From contig JAITIG010000108.1 in NCBI GenBank assembly GCA_031279575.1, forward strand, positions 1 through 31,221: a DNA stretch of 31,221 nucleotides. The letters are read 5' to 3'. How positions within the stretch are numbered: position 1 is the first letter of the stretch; the number at the start of each line of letters is the position of its first letter. Shown here piece by piece: positions 24,848 to 31,221 of this stretch. The translations under genes and the position numbers were made by a program. A model generated the notes under the pieces. That model saw only the letters and a program-made list of their open reading frames with translations. It did not search any database and was not told the origin of the DNA. Source of the DNA: Bifidobacteriaceae bacterium. Lineage in GTDB: Bacteria > Actinomycetota > Actinomycetes > Actinomycetales > WQXJ01.

Positions 24848-27052
24848 TCACAATGCGATCCGGGCGACTTCCTCGAAGCCGTCCAAGGTCAAAACCACCA
24901 CCTGGTCGACGGCGCAGATGTACAAATTGGAGCCGATCCTGACGCCCCTGGCCCTGTCGGACAAACCGTACCTCTCGTAATCGGCGGGGGAGGCGAGCGC
25001 CACCTGGGCCGCCAATTGGAAACCGCCCTCGGCGTAGGAGAAGACCGCGTACCACTCGCCTTCCTCCCCCATGGCCGGGAAGCCGATCAGGTTGCGCTCC
25101 GCGTCCGCCCAGATGGCCCGGTGGTCGTACAAGGCGGCCGAATAGAAATAGTCCAGTCGGCGCGAGCCGGACTCCCAAACCGCCGCCGGGTCGGAGACGT
25201 CGAACATGGACAGCTTCATAAGGCCGTCCAAACCGTCCTCGCTGCCGGACAACCCGAGGCCGAGCAGCTGCCCTTCGCCCCAGGGGTGGAGGTAGCTGGA
25301 GAACCCCGGGATCTTCAACTCGGAGAGCACTCGGGGCGCGGCCGGGTCCGCCAAATCGACCGCGAACAGCGGGTCGACCTGCTTGAATGTGACCACATAG
25401 GCGATCTCGCCCATGAACCGGACAGACTGCGCGTCTTCTCCGGCCACCAGCGGCTGGATCGCCCCGACCTCCTGCAAGGAGGCGTCCAGCACGCTAAGGC
25501 GCACCATGTCCGCGGCCGGCCGGTCCAACCAGGAGTCCGCCTGCGGGGTTTGGCCGTCGGCGGCCGGCGGGGTGGCGTTGGAGGCGACCAGCCTGAGATA
25601 GCCGTCGAACTCGTCGAGCGAGAACTGGTTCAGCAGCGTCCCGGGAATGGCGCCCTGGGCCCCCAGCGCCAAATTGGCCCCGTCCAATGAGATGCGGGCC
25701 AAGTTGGTGGTGGGCGCCTCCGCCGCCCAATCGGGGCCGGCCAGGTAGAGGTTGGCCGCGCTCATGTAGACCGTGGAGGCGCCGCCGAGCACCGCCACCT
25801 CGCCCAAGCGCTCGCCGGTGGCGATGTCGGCGCTGGTGGCGACGGCGTAGGTGGCTGAGACCGGGTTCGGCAGCACTGCCACGGAGTCGCCGGGGACGGG
25901 CGCGCTGCGGCCGGAGCCGTCCACCACGCAGGGCACGTAGGTGGCCGGCTCGGCCCGCTCGATCAGCCCGGCGGTGTTCACCGAGTGCTCAGAGACCAGG
26001 TAGAGCACCTGGTCCATCAGGCGCGAGGAGACATACCAGCCGGTCTGCCCGAGTGTCGCGGCGTGGCTTGGCGCGGCCGGATCGGAGACGTCGTAAAGCA
26101 GCGCCGCGGTCAAGGCGGTGGCGGTGTCCTGGCTGAGGCCTTCGGCGGTGTAATACCCGCCGAAGCTGGACACCAACACCACCAAGACGCCATCGGACAC
26201 CAGCATGTCGGAGATGTCGCCGAATTCGAGGTTGGAGACGTCCGCCGCCTCGCCGCCGGCCAGGCCCGCCTCGCCGCTGGCCAGGCCCGCCAGGGCTTGG
26301 TCGATCTCGATGGTGGCGGCCCGGCCCGTCCCGGCCCCGTCCGCCGCCACGATGGCGACGGTGCGCCCCCGGGCGATGAAGATGGACCGGCCGTCGGTTT
26401 TGACCAGGTCGCCCTCGTCGATGCCTTGGACTTGGACGTTGGTGCCGGAATAGTCGCTGCTGGCGGCCTCGGCCGCGGGCTGCGCGCCGTCCGCTTGCGA
26501 GGACGCCCCGCCGGCCGCGTCGAAGGTCTCCGCCTCCCCGCGTCCGGTCACGTCATCCCACAGCTCCACCAGCCAGCCGCCGCCCTTGGCGACGGCCTGC
26601 TCCCGTTCGACTATGGCCGCGACCGCCTCGTAGGCGGCGTCGTAGTCGCTGGCCGGCCCGGGCGCCGCCACGCCAGGCGAGGGCGGGAGGCTGCCCAGTT
26701 GGTGGCGCGCCCACGGCCCCAGCGGCGTGGCCGCCACCGCCACCAGGGCGATGGCGCAAACCCCGGCCAGGGCCGAGGCGAAGGCGGGGGCCGGCAGGCC
26801 GAGGATCTTGCGCGCCCGGCGCGCCCGGCGCGCCGAGCGGGCCACCGCGTGCTGGGCGCCGGCCGCGCCGCCGGGCGCCCCGGCGCGGGCGGCCGCCTCC
26901 CCAGCTTGGGCCGCTTGGGCCGCTTGGGCCGCTTGGGCCGCCGCGGCCGCCTCGGCCGCGTCGGCCTGGTCGAGGGCGCGCCAAAGGGCGGCGCGAGTCT
27001 GCTCGGCGGGCTTCATCTGGTTCGCCATATCGCGAAACATGTCCTTAGTCAT
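24848..27052 (-). CDS. Membrane-anchored beta-propeller protein, candidate anti-sigma factor
   Basis: A 734-residue single-pass protein. The cytoplasmic N-terminus is about 88 residues (MTKDMFRDMANQMKPAEQTRAALWRAL, then an Ala-Gln repeat and an Arg-rich stop). A helix at about 89-109 follows, then an extracellular part. NVQVQGIDEGDLVKTDG at 205-221 opens the Beta_propel-type (secreted beta-propeller) domain that fills the rest. The start is the ATG at 27052 because AAGGAG lies 9 nt upstream; an ATG at 27061 directly abuts that AAGGAG. It overlaps the sigma gene stop by 8 bp, so translation is coupled. The N-terminal segment is the right place and size to bind sigma, but it shows no classical zinc anti-sigma HxxxCxxC. 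Sensing by the propeller is inference. Confidence 0.85.
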   Translation of the reverse strand: MTKDMFRDMANQMKPAEQTRAALWRALDQADAAEAAAAAQAAQAAQAAQAGEAAARAGAPGGAAGAQHAVARSARRARRARKILGLPAPAFASALAGVCAIALVAVAATPLGPWARHQLGSLPPSPGVAAPGPASDYDAAYEAVAAIVEREQAVAKGGGWLVELWDDVTGRGEAETFDAAGGASSQADGAQPAAEAASSDYSGTNVQVQGIDEGDLVKTDGRSIFIARGRTVAIVAADGAGTGRAATIEIDQALAGLASGEAGLAGGEAADVSNLEFGDISDMLVSDGVLVVLVSSFGGYYTAEGLSQDTATALTAALLYDVSDPAAPSHAATLGQTGWYVSSRLMDQVLYLVSEHSVNTAGLIERAEPATYVPCVVDGSGRSAPVPGDSVAVLPNPVSATYAVATSADIATGERLGEVAVLGGASTVYMSAANLYLAGPDWAAEAPTTNLARISLDGANLALGAQGAIPGTLLNQFSLDEFDGYLRLVASNATPPAADGQTPQADSWLDRPAADMVRLSVLDASLQEVGAIQPLVAGEDAQSVRFMGEIAYVVTFKQVDPLFAVDLADPAAPRVLSELKIPGFSSYLHPWGEGQLLGLGLSGSEDGLDGLMKLSMFDVSDPAAVWESGSRRLDYFYSAALYDHRAIWADAERNLIGFPAMGEEGEWYAVFSYAEGGFQLAAQVALASPADYERYGLSDRARGVRIGSNLYICAVDQVVVLTLDGFEEVARIAL
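26904..26939 (-). repeat. Four 9-bp tandem repeats in the beta-propeller gene
   Basis: GCTTGGGCC is repeated four times exactly on the plus strand; on the coding strand it encodes the Ala-Ala-Gln run in the cytoplasmic linker. In-frame length variation is likely. Confidence 0.8.
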
Positions 27053-27605
27053 CGAAAACATCTCCTTGGAGTTGTTGGCGCATCATGGCTCTGCCGCGCG
27101 ACAGGCGCATCTTGGCGGCGCCCGTCTCCAGGTCCAGCGCCTGGGCGATCTGCGCCACCGGCAGATCCTCGAAATAGAACAGGTACAGCGGCGTCCGGTA
27201 GGCCTGCGGCAATTGGCCCAAAGCCCAAAAAACAGCCTGTTGCAGCTCGGTGCGGAACTGGAACTTGTCCGGCAGCGCCTCGGCGTGCTCGGGCGCCAGC
27301 GGCACCACCCGCGTGCGCCAGGACGAGGCCGCCACCTGCCGGGCGCAGTTGACCGCGGTGTTGATCAGCCAGGCCTTGAGGTGTTCGGCGTCGTTGCACA
27401 GCGGCTTCTTGCGGTGGTAGGTCAAGAACACGTTCTGGTAGACGTCGTCGGCGTCGCTGCGGCATTGGGTGTGCGTCACGGCGATGCCGTAAACCAGCGA
27501 CTCGTGGAGCTTGACCGCCTCCCGGGTGTCGGTGAAATAGGGGGCCGGCGGGGGGGCGGGCAGGCCCGGCGGCATCACGGCGGGCTCGGCTCCGGTGGCT
27601 GCCAT
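27045..27605 (-). CDS. ECF-type RNA polymerase sigma factor
   Basis: A 186-residue sigma-70-family protein of the extracytoplasmic-function type. Sigma region 2 lies at about 30-95, with SDADDVYQNVFLTYHRKKP matching the polymerase-binding and -10 recognition helices. Region 4 lies at about 120-180, with LPQAYRTPLYLFYFEDLPVAQIAQAL, then the recognition helix TGAAKMRLSRGRAMMRQQL. The N-terminal 20 residues are Pro/Ala-rich. The ATG at 27605 has CAGGAG 7 nt upstream. Its last codons overlap the beta-propeller gene, the usual arrangement for sigma and its regulator. Target promoters are not identifiable here, though repeated GTTAC motifs upstream might reflect autoregulation. Confidence 0.92.
   Translation of the reverse strand: MAATGAEPAVMPPGLPAPPPAPYFTDTREAVKLHESLVYGIAVTHTQCRSDADDVYQNVFLTYHRKKPLCNDAEHLKAWLINTAVNCARQVAASSWRTRVVPLAPEHAEALPDKFQFRTELQQAVFWALGQLPQAYRTPLYLFYFEDLPVAQIAQALDLETGAAKMRLSRGRAMMRQQLQGDVFDD
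27062..27067 (-). promoter_or_regulatory. AAGGAG ribosome-binding site inside the sigma gene
   Basis: AAGGAG is placed 9 nt before the ATG at 27052, within the last codons of the sigma factor gene. It fixes the start of the beta-propeller protein and supports coupled synthesis of the two. Confidence 0.7.
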
Positions 27606-27915
27606 GTGGTGGCTCCTGTTCGCAAGTTAGCTGGTGCGCGGGTGCGGGGCCCCGCTCCGCCGATCTGCGCCCGGTGGGGTGCTCTCGGGGATCGGGGCTT
27701 GGCAGTAACTCCGCTCAGACCCCAACAAGGTAACAGGCGCGCCAACAACTCTGTTGGCGCCTGGATGTGAAGCGGCCGGCCGCGGCCGCCCCGGACGCGG
27801 CCGGCCTTGCCGGCGCGGAATACCCCTGTCCGAGCCGGCCATCTGGTAACCGCGACTTGGTCGCAGTTAGACCCCCACCCTACTACCCCCCAACCCCCGC
27901 CGCAATGGCCCCAGG
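27606..27915 (-). other. Intergenic region upstream of the sigma gene, with two strong hairpins and no gene
   Basis: No credible coding sequence. TAACTT (27624-27629, minus strand) is a possible -10 lying 18 nt before the sigma ATG. A perfect 9-bp stem GCGCCAACA/TGTTGGCGC with a 4-nt loop lies at 27739-27760. A perfect 11-bp stem GGCCGGCCGCG/CGCGGCCGGCC with an 11-nt loop lies at 27774-27806. GTTAC occurs several times on the minus strand. The hairpins could be terminators for manA read-through, operators or attenuators. Confidence 0.4.
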
Positions 27916-27941
27916 CCCCGCGCCGCCGCGGCGGCGCGGGG
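27916..27941 (-). terminator. Probable manA terminator hairpin
   Basis: A 26-nt perfect palindrome, 13 bp per arm (CCCCGCGCCGCCG and its complement), begins 1 nt after the manA stop. It is exceptionally stable but lacks a U-tract, as is common in high-GC actinobacteria. With no spacer between the arms, the RNA stem must open a few pairs to form a loop. Confidence 0.5.
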
Positions 27942-27942
27942 G

Positions 27943-29142
27943 TCAGGTTGGGCGGGCCGGGCGCTCGCCGGGGGCGGCCACCACCACGCGGGCTTTGCCG
28001 CGCAGGGTCAACTCGCCCTCCGCCGCCATGGCGAACAAGGAGTGGCCCTGGGCCAAATGCAACGCGCCCAGGCTGGTGAAAGCGGTGGCCTCGCCCTCCA
28101 AGACCAACGCCACCCGGGGGCCGGCCAGCGGCACGGCGACCGACCCGGCCACCCGGATATCGGCCAATTGGAACCGCGCGGTCGGCGGGCGCAGCAGCCG
28201 CACGCCATCGTGCCGGGTGACGGCGGGGCGGACGGGGCCGGGGCCAGCGGTGTCGATTGTGTCCAAAACGCCCGCCGGGTCGACGTGCTTGGAGGTCAAC
28301 CCCACCCGCAGCACGTTGTCGGAGGGGCTGAGCAACTCCAGGGCCAAGCCCCGCAAGTAGGTGTGCAAAGTGCCGGCCGCAATGAACAGCGCCTCGCCCG
28401 GCGCCAGCGAAATGTGGTTCATCATCAGCGCCAACGCCAGCGAGCGGTCGCCCGGGTAGCGCCGCGCCAACGCCACCGGGGTGGCGTAGGGGCCCGGGTC
28501 CTCGCCCGGGGCGGCCAACTGCCGGCGGCAGGCGGCGACAAACTCCACTACCGCCGCCTCGCCGCCCGCCGGGGCGCCCAAAGCGACTTCCAGCGCCCCG
28601 CGCAGGGCGTCCCGGCCGCCCTGGCGCATCGCCTGGGCCATGGCCGCCGCCAGGGCCGAGCCCCCCGCCAGCGCCTCCAGCGAACGGCGGATCTCGTCCG
28701 GGCTGCGGAATCCGGCCAGGACGTCGAAGGACTCCAAGGCGTAAACCATCTCGACTTTGGCGTGCGGGTCCTTGTAGGCGCGCTCCGGCGCGTCCAGCGG
28801 CAGGCCGGCCGCCTCCTCGCGCGCGAAACCGGCCCGCGCCTGCTCCGCCCCGGGGTGGACTTGCAGCGACAGCGGCTGGGCCACGCCCAGCAGCTTGAGC
28901 AGGAAGGGCAGCTCGCCCTCCGCGTCCGGCCCGCAAGAGTCGACCAGATTGCGCGCGATGACGTCGCGCAGCGACACGCCCGCGTCGTCCTCGCCCCGCG
29001 CCACTTTGGCCGAGGCCAGCCGGTGCGCCCCCAGCCAGATCTCCGCCACCGGGCCGGGGGCGGGCCCCAGCCCCAGCAGCCGCGGGATCTGGTCGGTCGA
29101 GCCCCACGGGTAGTCGCGCACAACATGTTCTAGGCGAAACAC
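27943..29142 (-). CDS. manA: Mannose-6-phosphate isomerase, class I
   Basis: Zinc enzyme interconverting fructose 6-phosphate and mannose 6-phosphate, feeding GDP-mannose for glycans. The 399-residue protein begins FRLEHVVRDYPWGS, the family N-terminus. The zinc site is visible: QVHP at 94-97 (Gln and His), Glu 131 in KDPHAKVEM (124-132) and the later His of GTLHTYLRG. The active-site Arg region is LLSPSDNVLRVGLTSKHVD. The GTG at 29142 is preferred: a longer start at 29229 would cross the divergent wzm start and adds non-family sequence. TAGGCT lies 8 nt upstream, so the message is probably leaderless. Confidence 0.94.
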   Translation of the reverse strand: MFRLEHVVRDYPWGSTDQIPRLLGLGPAPGPVAEIWLGAHRLASAKVARGEDDAGVSLRDVIARNLVDSCGPDAEGELPFLLKLLGVAQPLSLQVHPGAEQARAGFAREEAAGLPLDAPERAYKDPHAKVEMVYALESFDVLAGFRSPDEIRRSLEALAGGSALAAAMAQAMRQGGRDALRGALEVALGAPAGGEAAVVEFVAACRRQLAAPGEDPGPYATPVALARRYPGDRSLALALMMNHISLAPGEALFIAAGTLHTYLRGLALELLSPSDNVLRVGLTSKHVDPAGVLDTIDTAGPGPVRPAVTRHDGVRLLRPPTARFQLADIRVAGSVAVPLAGPRVALVLEGEATAFTSLGALHLAQGHSLFAMAAEGELTLRGKARVVVAAPGERPARPT

Positions 29143-29150
29143 GAGACCCA

Positions 29151-29156
29151 AGCCTA
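29151..29156 (-). promoter_or_regulatory. Putative -10 (TAGGCT) of manA
   Basis: TAGGCT matches TANNNT and ends 8 nt before the manA GTG. It lies back to back with the wzm promoter in a 62-bp divergent gap. Confidence 0.4.
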
Positions 29157-29192
29157 ACCCCCAGGTGGCCGATCCCCGCCTTGAGCTGTTAG

Positions 29193-29198
29193 TAACCT
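29193..29198 (+). promoter_or_regulatory. Putative -10 (TAACCT) of wzm
   Basis: TAACCT ends exactly 6 nt before the wzm GTG at 29205, with no Shine-Dalgarno. The comEB start has the same hexamer and spacing. Suggests a leaderless wzm-wzt-glf transcript. Confidence 0.45.
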
Positions 29199-29204
29199 GT
29201 ATCA

Positions 29205-30095
29205 GTGCGATCACCCACCAGCCGGCCAAAGGCGTTGACCTCGGCCCAGGCGGCCGGCCTGGCCGCCCGCCACGGCCTGCGCAAACTGGGGGCGCGGCCC
29301 CGGCTCGGGCCCTACACGGTGTCGCTGTGGCGCCGCCGCGACTTCACATGGGAGCTGGCCACCTCCGACGCCTACGGCAAAAACCAGGGCTCCTACCTGG
29401 GGCAGCTGTGGGGCGTGCTGAAGCCGCTGCTGCAAGTGGCGGTCTTCTACGTCATCTTTGGCCTGGTCATCACCGGGGCCAGGCAGGGCATCGAGGATTT
29501 CTTGTCCTACCTGGTGATCGGCACGTTCCTGTTCGAGTTCATGGCCTCCGGCTTGAACAACGGCGGCCGCGCCATCGCCTCGAAGGTCAAACTGGTGCGG
29601 GCCTTGGAGTTCCCCCGGGCCGTGCTGCCGATCTCCGTGACGCTGACCGAGTTGATCATGATGTGGCCCGCCATGGTCATAATGCTGGTGATTGTGCTGG
29701 TCAAGGGCCACACCCCGACCTGGTCTTGGCTGCTGCTGGCGCCCGCCATCGCCCTGGTCTACATGTTTGTGCTGGGTTGCGGGTTCTTTTTGGCGCGGAT
29801 TGTCTCCGCCACCCCGGACCTGGGCAACCTGGTGCCCATCTTGACCCAGCTGGCGCGCTACTGCGCCGGCGTGTTCTTCTCCTTGGAGGCGCTGGCCCGG
29901 GGCTTCGGGGCGCTGGGCCAGGTGGCGATCTACGAGCCGTTCGCCTTGTACCTGACCTTGGCCCGCTCGGCCATTCTGGCCGAGGTCCAGGCCAGCGGCG
30001 GCGACTGGCTGCTGGGCGCGGCCTATTCTGTGACCGCGCTGGTGGCGGGCTACATCTACTTTTGGCTGGCGGAGGCGCGCTATGGCCGGGACTGA
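29205..30095 (+). CDS. wzm: ABC-2 type polysaccharide export permease (Wzm-like)
   Basis: A 296-residue membrane permease of the ABC-2 polysaccharide/teichoic acid exporter family. An approximately 60-residue cytoplasmic N-terminus contains the amphipathic WRRRDFTWELATSDAYGKNQGSYLGQLWG typical of Wzm/TagG. About six hydrophobic helices follow, starting with VAVFYVIFGLVI. It would carry lipid-linked glycan across the membrane with the next gene's ATPase. GTG start; 14-bp overlap with wzt. With glf downstream, the cargo is likely a galactofuranose polymer, as for the arabinogalactan Wzm/Wzt of mycobacteria; the exact cargo is inferred. Confidence 0.9.
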   Translation: MRSPTSRPKALTSAQAAGLAARHGLRKLGARPRLGPYTVSLWRRRDFTWELATSDAYGKNQGSYLGQLWGVLKPLLQVAVFYVIFGLVITGARQGIEDFLSYLVIGTFLFEFMASGLNNGGRAIASKVKLVRALEFPRAVLPISVTLTELIMMWPAMVIMLVIVLVKGHTPTWSWLLLAPAIALVYMFVLGCGFFLARIVSATPDLGNLVPILTQLARYCAGVFFSLEALARGFGALGQVAIYEPFALYLTLARSAILAEVQASGGDWLLGAAYSVTALVAGYIYFWLAEARYGRD

Positions 30096-30954
30096 CGAGG
30101 TCGACTTCTCCTTGGACGAGGCCGCCTTCGCCGAGGTGGCCGGGCGCGGCGCGGACCGGGGCAAGCCGCTGGGCAGCCCCAATATGGTGGTGGACCGGGT
30201 GCATATCCGCTACCGGGTCTTCGGCGGCAAAAAGCTCGGCGCCTCGACCGGTTTCAAACCCTCCCTCTACCGCCGCCTGTTCGAGCGCGCCAGCAGCGCG
30301 GTCGGCGCGGTCAGCGAGGTCCACGCCGTGCGCGGGGTCTCATTCGTGGCCCGGGAGGGCGAGTCGATCGGCATCGTTGGGCGCAACGGGGCCGGCAAGT
30401 CGACCCTGCTGCGCGCCATCGCCGGGCTGATGCCGTACTCGGAGGGGGCTGTTTACGCCCGCGGGCAGTGCGCCCTGCTGGGGGTCAACGCCGCCTTGCT
30501 GACCCAGTTGACCGGCGAGCGCAACATTATGCTGGGCGGTTTGGCGCTCGGGTTGACCAGGGCGGAGGTGCGCCAGCGGTTCGAGGCGATTGTGGATTTC
30601 TCCGGCATCGGCGATTTTGTCCGCCTGCCGATGAACGCCTACTCCTCCGGCATGGCCTCGCGCCTGCGCTTCGCCATCTCGACCGCCAAGGTGCCGGATA
30701 TTTTGATGATCGACGAGGCCCTGTCGACCGGCGACGCCGAGTTCCAGCGCCGCTCCCGGGACAAGATCATGGAGGTCCAAGAGCAGGCCGGCACGGTTTT
30801 CCTGGTGTCGCACTCGGCCAAGGCGATCCAAACCATGTGCGAGCGGGCGTTGTGGTTGGACCAGGGGGAATTGGTTATGGACGGGCCGGCCGAGGCCGTC
30901 TTGGAGGCTTACCGCGAGGGCGCAGTGCCCCAGTTGGGAGTTGGCGATGAGTGA
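30082..30954 (+). CDS. wzt: ABC transporter ATP-binding protein for polysaccharide export (Wzt-like)
   Basis: A 290-residue ATPase partner of the Wzm-like permease. Walker A GRNGAGKST at 100-108, signature YSSGM at 187-191, Walker B ILMIDEA at 207-213 and the switch His in VSHS near 241. The 80 residues before the core contain the family's RYRVFGGKK segment. There is no C-terminal carbohydrate-binding domain like that of E. coli O9a Wzt, so it resembles the short mycobacterial galactan or TagH-type ATPases. ATG at 30082 overlaps wzm, and the end overlaps glf by 8 bp: one tightly coupled operon. Confidence 0.92.
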   Translation: MAGTDEVDFSLDEAAFAEVAGRGADRGKPLGSPNMVVDRVHIRYRVFGGKKLGASTGFKPSLYRRLFERASSAVGAVSEVHAVRGVSFVAREGESIGIVGRNGAGKSTLLRAIAGLMPYSEGAVYARGQCALLGVNAALLTQLTGERNIMLGGLALGLTRAEVRQRFEAIVDFSGIGDFVRLPMNAYSSGMASRLRFAISTAKVPDILMIDEALSTGDAEFQRRSRDKIMEVQEQAGTVFLVSHSAKAIQTMCERALWLDQGELVMDGPAEAVLEAYREGAVPQLGVGDE

Positions 30955-31221
30955 TTTCGTGGTGGTTGGGGCGGGGCCGTTCGGCTTGGCCGCCGCCCGG
31001 GTTTTGGCTGAGCGGGGCCGCCGGGTGACCGTGCTGGACCGCCGCGACCACCTTGGCGGCAACGCCTATTCGGACTTCGATGCCGCCACCGGCATCGAGG
31101 TCCACCGCTACGGGGCGCATATTTTCCACACCTCGAACGAGCGGGTGTGGGCTTTTCTGTCCCGCTTCACCGAGTGGACCGGCTACACCCACCGTGTTTT
31201 CACCGTCCACCGGGGGGAGGT
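30947..31221 (+). CDS. glf: UDP-galactopyranose mutase, 5' part
   Basis: The first 91 residues of a flavoprotein that converts UDP-galactopyranose to UDP-galactofuranose; the rest lies beyond the window. GAGPFG at 8-13 is the FAD-binding Rossmann loop, followed by VLDRRDHLGGNAY. HRYGAHIFHTSNERVW (53-68) is the diagnostic mutase motif contacting the flavin. ATG overlaps the wzt stop by 8 bp. It supplies galactofuranose for the polysaccharide that wzm-wzt would export. Confidence 0.93.
   Translation, partial: MSDFVVVGAGPFGLAAARVLAERGRRVTVLDRRDHLGGNAYSDFDAATGIEVHRYGAHIFHTSNERVWAFLSRFTEWTGYTHRVFTVHRGE

Noticed and set aside
29143..29229. A longer manA start at 29229
   Set aside because: The added residues match no family sequence and would overlap the divergent wzm start; the GTG at 29142 begins the conserved N-terminus.

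Overview
The window is about 31 kb of very GC-rich DNA with dense, head-to-tail genes, many GTG/TTG starts and 4-bp stop/start overlaps. The gene order pncB, metallo-hydrolase, rph, rdgB matches the arrangement in mycobacteria and many other actinobacteria. Together with the wall-galactan-type wzm/wzt/glf genes, a C-terminal cell-wall sorting tail and TANNNT -10 hexamers just ahead of leaderless starts, this points to Actinomycetota. I cannot name the genus from sequence alone.

Left part (1-5200). A secreted protein with transcobalamin-like features runs off the left edge on the minus strand. A cobalamin riboswitch precedes it, with a hairpin over its ribosome-binding site. Then come pncB (NAD salvage, minus), a metallo-beta-lactamase-fold hydrolase, rph and rdgB (plus), and a convergent dCMP deaminase gene. 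This block is nucleotide, RNA and NAD housekeeping.

Centre (5232-17181, minus). One 11.2-kb gene encodes a 3719-residue surface protein: signal peptide, CshA-like head, GEVED-like module, 21 tandem DUF11-type repeats, and a sorting tail with the unusual motif MPVSG. It is preceded by a highly structured leader of about 150 nt that I cannot assign to a known RNA family, and then by a two-helix DUF3592-like membrane protein.

Right part. A GntR/UTRA regulator, an ADP-ribosylglycohydrolase-family enzyme and a PfkB sugar kinase form a translationally coupled operon like E. coli yegW/yegU/yegV but with no transporter. Next are a DEAD-box RNA helicase (with DEGD in place of DEAD and repetitive tails), an MFS exporter, a convergent YwaF/TIGR02206 membrane protein, and an ECF sigma factor overlapping a membrane-anchored beta-propeller protein, a likely sigma/anti-sigma pair. 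manA and the divergent wzm-wzt-glf operon close the window: mannose-6-phosphate isomerase beside an exporter and UDP-galactopyranose mutase suggests surface-polysaccharide synthesis, probably galactofuranose-containing.

The points most worth a second look are the cobalamin-riboswitch-controlled transcobalamin-like protein, the 21-repeat surface stalk with a conserved Lys/Asp/Asn pattern, its structured leader, and the sigma/beta-propeller pair.
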